This document shows, one piece after another, positions 6,056 through 9,633 of a DNA stretch of 9,633 bases. The notes below the pieces were generated by a model that was not told where the DNA came from, ran no database searches, and saw only the letters and a list, made by a program, of their open reading frames with translations. The DNA comes from GCA-2726865 sp050053595 (GTDB lineage Archaea > Thermoproteota > Bathyarchaeia > TCS64). The position numbers and the translations under genes are program-made. Numbering within the stretch: position 1 is the stretch's first letter; each line of letters begins with the position of its first letter. The DNA lies in assembly GCA_050053595.1 (NCBI GenBank), contig JASFTK010000060.1, positions 1 through 9,633 of the forward strand, given 5' to 3'.

Positions 6056-6313
6056 TTGACCGAAGAGTTGAAGGGGGAGCTCCAAAAGTCCAAGAGGGTC
6101 TTGGAGAATTACAGGTGGTTCGGGAAGCGGGTGGAGGAAGCAATCGCCGCTCTAGACATTATCGATCGATACATAGATGACCCCACCCCTGAGGAAAGAC
6201 CCCGGATCGTCGAGATCGTCACCCAGATGCGGGAGGAGTTGGGGCCCTACAAAGGTTTCGTGCCCGTTGTTGTAGACACCATGTCTAAGGTCCAGGAGTG
6301 GCTGGACACCTAG
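6056..6313 (+). CDS. Small helical protein of unknown function
   Basis: I do not recognise this 85-residue protein. It is charged and appears fully helical: a first long helix (about 2-40, rich in Glu, Lys, Arg and Leu), a Pro-containing turn DDPTPEERP (41-49), a second helix (50-61), a GPYKGFVP turn (63-70) and a last helix ending in VQEWLDT. There is no Cys, metal motif, signal peptide or membrane span, so it is probably a small cytosolic helical bundle or an oligomerising partner. TTG at 6056 is the only usable start, since an in-frame TGA at 6035 closes the frame upstream and the overlapping ATG at 6051 stops after two codons. No Shine-Dalgarno sequence is seen. It diverges from the PLP-enzyme operon. 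It reads as coding because of its balanced amino-acid use and clean amphipathic pattern. Confidence 0.7.
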   Translation: MTEELKGELQKSKRVLENYRWFGKRVEEAIAALDIIDRYIDDPTPEERPRIVEIVTQMREELGPYKGFVPVVVDTMSKVQEWLDT

Positions 6314-6321
6314 GACATGGA

Positions 6322-6477
6322 TCAGTTTCTCAACTCAGGATGTTTCTCAATGTAACTCATCAATGACCTCCTGAGGTACTCCACCTCACATCAGAAACGG
6401 GTGCGGCTTGTCTCCTCCCTGAGGTCATGGATCACCAGTTCAAGGGGATTCCCCCGTATACAGGGATGCCCTCTCAC
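6322..6477 (-). pseudogene. Short reading frame interrupted by an in-frame TGA
   Basis: From GTG at 6477 the minus strand reads about 28 codons that look coding (including CIRGNPLELVIHDLREET), then a TGA at 6393-6391, then without any frame change 22 more codons (CEVEYLRRSLMSYIEKHPEL and two residues) to a TGA at 6324-6322. Codon use, with AGG/AGA arginine and GAG glutamate, matches the neighbouring genes. Both halves in one frame suggest a 50-residue protein with one nonsense codon: TGA could come from CGA or TGG by one base. No frame is open on the other strand here. The protein is not recognised. A sequencing error, a true pseudogene or recoding are all possible; no selenocysteine insertion element was identified. 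Confidence 0.35.
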
Positions 6478-6554
6478 ATTGAAGTAACTGGGTTGATGTC
6501 TGGTTCGGAGTAAAGGTAAGGGTTAGGATATGGGCGATGTCCCTCATGGCACCC

Positions 6555-6565
6555 TTTTTAATATC
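6555..6565 (+). promoter_or_regulatory. TATA box and ribosome-binding site of the arginase-like gene
   Basis: The plus strand reads TTTTTAATATC, a good archaeal TATA element. Transcription would start near 6586, and a GGTGTGA sequence (6579-6585) lies 5 nt before the ATG at 6591. Both point to 6591 as the start rather than the in-frame ATGs at 6537 and 6546, which lie upstream of the TATA box. Confidence 0.5.
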
Positions 6566-6590
6566 GTCTTTGAGATTAGGTGTGAAGCCC

Positions 6591-7499
6591 ATGGCGCGTG
6601 ATATCAAGATCGGTATCGCAAAACTGTCGGAGACCGGGTCGAGGCATCCCTCTAATTTCGCGAAGGGACCGGATGTGATTGAGCAGGGGGGTCTCTATGA
6701 CCTACTGAGTGAGAGGGGTTGTAGTATAATTGAGTCCAAACTTGCCGCTCTGACCCCCGAGGAGGAGAGGGAGTACGGGGCTTGGCACAGGCTCGGTCTC
6801 GCCTCTAGGCATCTGGCGGAGATTGTGGCCGACCAGCGTCGTCGGGGACTATTCCCCCTGGGGCTCCTCTCCAACTGCAATGGGCTTATGGGGATGCTAG
6901 GGGGTCTCCAGCATGGTTGTTCTACCCCGAGACCTTTGCGGGTTGGGTTGGTCTGGATCGACGCTCACGGGGACTTCAACACCCCTGAGACGACTCTGAG
7001 TGGAATGCTTGGCGGGATGCCTGTGGCGGTCTCCGCAGGTCTCTGCCTCCACAGGTTGAGGGAGAAATGTGGCCTTGACCCGGCGTTACCTACCCGGTAC
7101 ATCGTCATGATGGGGGTACGGGATACTGATCCACTGGAGCAGGAGCTCCTGGACCGCTCTGAGGTCCAGCACCTCACCGTTGACCACATCAAGAGGCTAT
7201 CCCCTGCCATCGATCTTGAGATGGAGCGCCTCGCCAGACTCACAGACCTCATCTATGTCCACATCGACATGGACGCCCTCGATCCCACAGAGGTCCCAGG
7301 ACATGGCTTAACAGTCCCCGAAGGCCCCTCCAGTCGGGAGATGGCTAAAGTCTTGGAGATGATATTCGAGCACCCCTCAGCCGCCGCTTTCGGCGTTGCC
7401 TCTTACCCCGCCAATAAAGACCCTGAGAAGAAGAGTCTTCGAGCGGTATACAAGATGATCGAGGGGGTCATCAGAGGGCTGGAGAACCGAGGGAATTAG
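6591..7499 (+). CDS. Arginase/agmatinase-fold (ureohydrolase superfamily) protein, divergent active site
   Basis: A 302-residue protein of the arginase/agmatinase/formimidoylglutamase superfamily, which normally hydrolyses guanidino compounds with two manganese ions. Two of three metal motifs are intact: DAHGDFN (124-130; Asp124, His126, Asp128) and HIDMDALDP (224-232; Asp226, Asp228), followed by the usual PG and the GLTVPEG turn. The first motif, GGDHS in most members, reads SNCNG (94-98), so the first metal-ligand His is missing. The Glu three residues before the Pro in the usual EVNP motif, which anchors the guanidinium group in arginase, aligns with Ala270 in VASYPANKD. A subfamily with an NC-type first motif and DAHGDFNTPETTLSG exists in other prokaryotes as I recall it. 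The substrate is therefore probably not arginine or agmatine. The start is set by the promoter and ribosome-binding site just upstream. It appears monocistronic. Confidence 0.88.
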   Translation: MARDIKIGIAKLSETGSRHPSNFAKGPDVIEQGGLYDLLSERGCSIIESKLAALTPEEEREYGAWHRLGLASRHLAEIVADQRRRGLFPLGLLSNCNGLMGMLGGLQHGCSTPRPLRVGLVWIDAHGDFNTPETTLSGMLGGMPVAVSAGLCLHRLREKCGLDPALPTRYIVMMGVRDTDPLEQELLDRSEVQHLTVDHIKRLSPAIDLEMERLARLTDLIYVHIDMDALDPTEVPGHGLTVPEGPSSREMAKVLEMIFEHPSAAAFGVASYPANKDPEKKSLRAVYKMIEGVIRGLENRGN

Positions 7500-7555
7500 A
7501 TTTCAGTCATCCCACCTGAACACAAGAGGAAAACACTTCATCCTATTTCCCTCTG

Positions 7556-7564
7556 TATATATAT
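7556..7564. promoter_or_regulatory. Strong orphan TATA element in the 7500-7723 spacer
   Basis: The alternating TATATATAT run is the strongest TATA-like sequence in this 224-bp spacer. On the plus strand it would start transcription near 7587, but no ORF with a plausible start follows before the antisense proC region. On the minus strand it would fire into the arginase-like gene. A small RNA is possible but unsupported. A pyrimidine-rich stretch (7536-7552) before it may serve as the arginase-like gene's termination zone. No tRNA or other structured RNA was recognised. Confidence 0.25.
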
Positions 7565-7633
7565 CGTGGGCATGGGGTACACGTTCTATTGCAGTGGAAC
7601 GAGTTCATCTCCGATGGCTCTATGTATCAGAGT

Positions 7634-7655
7634 AAAAACCTGATTCTATGATCAG
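7634..7655 (-). terminator. Hairpin plus T-run terminator of proC
   Basis: On the minus strand, CTGAT (7655-7651) and ATCAG (7644-7640) form a 5-bp stem with a 6-nt loop, followed by G and TTTTT (7638-7634). This lies about 70 nt past the proC stop at 7724 and is oriented to end its transcript. Confidence 0.45.
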
Positions 7656-7723
7656 TTCATAATCTAAAGCTGATTCAAGAATGTGAGAAAGGTCTGGGGC
7701 GTTGTTATTGTGATAGATGAGGG

Positions 7724-8533
7724 TTACTGTTCGTTGTTCCAAGTATACCGGATGTTGGTGCACTTCTCCGTGGCAGCGACCACAGCGTTCATGAGGGCTG
7801 TTCGGAGTTTCCCATCCTCAAGTTGGTATATACCCTCTATGGTTGTGCCTCCAGGGGTGGTGACGGCGTCTTTGATCTGGGAGGCATCAAGCTCCCCCTC
7901 CAAGATGAGCTTAGCGGCCCCGAGGACTGCTTGGGCTGAGGAGTAGAGGCTCAGATCCCTAGGGAGGCCGACCTTGAGCCCAGCATACATCAGAGACTCC
8001 ACAACGATGGCAACATAAGCTGGCCCGCTTCCGCTGAGACCTGTCACAGCATCCATATACTTCTCCTCCACTTCTTGATGTTGGCCCAGAGTATCGAGAA
8101 GGCGTCTGACGACGGCCTTGTCCTCTTTGGTGACTCTACTGTTACAACTATAGGCAGTGAAAGCTTCACCGACTAAGGCTGCCACGTTGGGCATGGTACG
8201 GACGAACCGCGCCCTGGGGACGGCTGTATCGTAGAATTCGAGGGGGATGATGGCAGCGGTGGAGATCACCAGTTTACCCTCAATCTCCTCAGCAACCTCC
8301 TTCAATATCCCTGCTACATCCCCGGGCTTAACGCACATAAACACTATATCCGACCTGCAAGCAGCTTCGACGTTGTCTCGGGTAGTCTCAATTCCCAAGT
8401 CTTCCAGATCTCGGAGCTTCTCGATCTGCCGGCGGGTGGCTATAACCCTGTATAAGGCGGGGCTTTCACGTAGACATCGAGCTACTGCACTCCCGATCAC
8501 TCCAGCGCCGATTATGGCTATCGTCTCTGCCAT
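7724..8533 (-). CDS. proC: Pyrroline-5-carboxylate reductase
   Basis: Catalyses the NAD(P)H-dependent reduction of pyrroline-5-carboxylate to L-proline, the last step of proline synthesis; cytosolic. The length of 269 residues is typical. The N-terminal Rossmann fold begins with AIIGAGVIGSA (6-16), followed by CVKP (67-70) and MPNVAA (114-119) at the cofactor and substrate cleft. The C-terminal dimerisation domain has the signature TGLSGSGPAYV (164-174) and the TPGGTTIEGI loop (226-235). I chose the ATG at 8533 over an in-frame TTG at 8539 because GAGGG lies about 9 nt before the ATG. The gene has its own promoter and terminator. A FAD amino-acid-oxidase-type gene lies upstream on the same strand, 242 bp away. 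An arginase-fold gene lies downstream in convergent orientation, so three genes linked by family to amino-acid chemistry are adjacent; a shared pathway is only inferred. Confidence 0.95.
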   Translation of the reverse strand: MAETIAIIGAGVIGSAVARCLRESPALYRVIATRRQIEKLRDLEDLGIETTRDNVEAACRSDIVFMCVKPGDVAGILKEVAEEIEGKLVISTAAIIPLEFYDTAVPRARFVRTMPNVAALVGEAFTAYSCNSRVTKEDKAVVRRLLDTLGQHQEVEEKYMDAVTGLSGSGPAYVAIVVESLMYAGLKVGLPRDLSLYSSAQAVLGAAKLILEGELDASQIKDAVTTPGGTTIEGIYQLEDGKLRTALMNAVVAATEKCTNIRYTWNNEQ

Positions 8534-8575
8534 GATCAATCCCTCGTTTAATGATGTATGGACACATGGACGGAG

Positions 8576-8601
8576 TTCATAAACCTTTATACACTAAGTG
8601 T
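8576..8601 (-). promoter_or_regulatory. proC promoter with adjacent palindrome
   Basis: The minus strand has GTTTATGAA (8584-8576), a TATA-like box giving a start near 8554 and a leader of about 21 nt carrying GAGGG. Directly upstream sits ACACTAAGTGT (8591-8601), an 11-nt inverted repeat with 5-bp arms. Its position against the TATA box would suit a regulator blocking or recruiting TBP/TFB. CCTTTATA on the plus strand (8584-8591) is a second TATA-like element facing the other way. Confidence 0.4.
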
Positions 8602-8775
8602 CCGCCGACTAATCCGTCCAATTCTCACAAAAAGGGTAAAGGCTAGTATGCATTGAGGCTTTCCTTGTTCATGGTTCCAAAGAACGACACAAACGTTCCA
8701 CCCTGATCGAAAATCTAATCGCCAGACATTCAGACGAGGTTTTTCTCAACATGGTCTTCTATGATGAATATGTTA
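8602..8775. other. Spacer between proC promoter and FAD oxidoreductase
   Basis: This stretch holds no recognised gene or RNA. A T5 run on the minus strand (8633-8629) could end the oxidoreductase transcript about 145 nt past its stop. The plus strand has one long open frame through here (8640-8921) without a standard start codon until ATG at 8733; it runs antisense into the oxidoreductase and is treated as probable chance (see findings). Confidence 0.3.
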
Positions 8776-9633
8776 TTAGATCACTAGGCCCTCTCTTTCG
8801 ACATGTCTGTGATGTACTCCAAGGTTTGATACAGGGAACCTGGGGCCACCGTAGAGTTCCGCCTCCCCCTCACCGGCGTAGAGCGCTGCAGCGACCCGGG
8901 CGAGAGCGTCACATTTCATGATACCACTACCGCTTGCAGCGCCGATATATATCATCCCGGGGATAGAGGTCACAACGGGGATCTCGTCGAAGCTGTTGAT
9001 GGCATACTGCCCCGCCCACATGTTCATGGGCCTTACATCCTCAAAACACGGGAAATATTTCACCAGGACATGGTAGACATTATTAGTGTAGTAATCCTCC
9101 TCGGCCTGAGGGTCATCCTCCAGCTCGAACTTGCGCCCCAGTTCGTCGGCGCAGGCCAACCATATGCTACCCTCGCTGAGCTCGGGTCGGAACAATATAT
9201 TGGATTTAGGCAGGACTGTGAGGGGCATGGTCCCGTAATCATTGAGACCCTCCACCTTTAGTAGGGGCTCAAGGCGTGGATCCTTGAAGGCGAAGAGCTG
9301 CCTCTTCTTCGGCCTCATCAAGGGGTCAACACCGATGGGGGTCAGGAGCCTCTCAGACCAGACCCCCGCCGCGACCACAGTGGTCCCAGCCTCGAAGGCT
9401 CCCCGGCTGGTCTCAGCACCCTTAACTAAAACTTCCTGCCAGATGAAGGGCTCTCCGGGGATCTCCAGCTCTAGCTCTGGCATCAGGATGAGCTTTGTCG
9501 CTTCAGTGTTGTACTTGATCTCGCCCCCGAGTTTCAGGAACTCTTCTTCGTACGCTCGGGTAAGGGCGTCAGCATCCACGGACCCGCATTTCATCCCGAG
9601 GACACCGTAGTCGATGTCCCTCAACCCCAGGAG
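8776..9633 (-). CDS. FAD-dependent oxidoreductase, DAO family (partial, N terminus outside window)
   Basis: The C-terminal 285 residues of a D-amino-acid-oxidase / sarcosine-oxidase / glycine-oxidase type flavoprotein. These enzymes oxidise the C-N bond of amino acids, or act as the beta subunit of dye-linked proline dehydrogenases. The frame is open to the window edge, so the N-terminal FAD Rossmann motif is missing only because the window stops. Visible family features, counted from the codon at 9624, are VDADALTRAYEEEFLKLGGEI (16-36), the VVAAGVWS strand and turn (83-90) that precedes the active site, the basic RPKKRQLFAF segment (104-113), and the C-terminal FAD-binding IGAASGSGIMKCDALARVAA (227-246). 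The specific substrate cannot be fixed without the N-terminal third. It lies upstream of proC on the same strand but with its own T-run and a separate proC promoter between. Confidence 0.85.
   Translation of the reverse strand, partial: LLGLRDIDYGVLGMKCGSVDADALTRAYEEEFLKLGGEIKYNTEATKLILMPELELEIPGEPFIWQEVLVKGAETSRGAFEAGTTVVAAGVWSERLLTPIGVDPLMRPKKRQLFAFKDPRLEPLLKVEGLNDYGTMPLTVLPKSNILFRPELSEGSIWLACADELGRKFELEDDPQAEEDYYTNNVYHVLVKYFPCFEDVRPMNMWAGQYAINSFDEIPVVTSIPGMIYIGAASGSGIMKCDALARVAAALYAGEGEAELYGGPRFPVSNLGVHHRHVEREGLVI

Noticed and set aside
6537..6590. Upstream ATG start for the arginase-like gene
   Set aside because: The 18 extra residues are hydrophobic and encoded across a good TATA box; the ATG at 6591 has a nearby ribosome-binding site and matches the expected N terminus.
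7467..7630. Plus-strand open frame across the end of the arginase-like gene into the spacer
   Set aside because: It has no start codon in the spacer, is only about 50 codons, and overlaps a strong TATA element; the openness is within chance.

Overview
The window looks archaeal, from a moderately GC-rich genome. The evidence is an archaeal-type RNase P RNA, a KEOPS Cgi121 subunit, a TAN1-like THUMP protein, a subfamily I DUF89 phosphatase, TATA-box promoters about 25 nt ahead of likely transcription starts, several apparently leaderless genes, and TTG or GTG starts. A TACK-group lineage such as Bathyarchaeia is a guess from gene content only. No insertion sequence, CRISPR array, tRNA or 5S/16S/23S gene was seen.

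Left part (1-2160): a minus-strand alpha/beta hydrolase with an intact Ser-Asp-His triad, then a spacer whose minus strand is T- and G-rich, then the RNase P RNA gene (1167-1463, minus), then a plus-strand YrdC/Sua5 gene for the t6A precursor. Middle (2157-4193): a DUF89 phosphatase (minus) and a THUMP/TAN1-like tRNA-binding protein (plus) diverge from a 69-bp promoter, and the KEOPS subunit Cgi121 lies convergent to the latter. The stretch from 1167 to 4193 is therefore rich in tRNA-maturation functions: 5' processing (RNase P), t6A (Sua5 and Cgi121), and probably ac4C or a related modification (THUMP).

Centre (3636-5946): Cgi121 is the last gene of a minus-strand operon made of a class V PLP enzyme, an iron-sulfur flavoprotein and Cgi121, with a 26-nt gap and then a 4-nt GTGA overlap.

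Right part (6056-9633): a small all-helical protein of unknown function (plus); a short minus-strand reading frame interrupted by an in-frame TGA (6322-6477); an arginase-fold protein that lacks one metal ligand and the guanidinium-anchoring Glu; pyrroline-5-carboxylate reductase ProC (minus) with a hairpin-plus-T5 terminator and a palindrome next to its promoter; and a DAO-family FAD oxidoreductase (minus) cut by the window edge.

The points most worth a second look are the interrupted small ORF, the divergent arginase-like enzyme, the RNase P trailer that can pair with the RNA's own internal stem, and the PLP enzyme / Fe-S flavoprotein / Cgi121 operon. I saw no clearly new multi-gene system.
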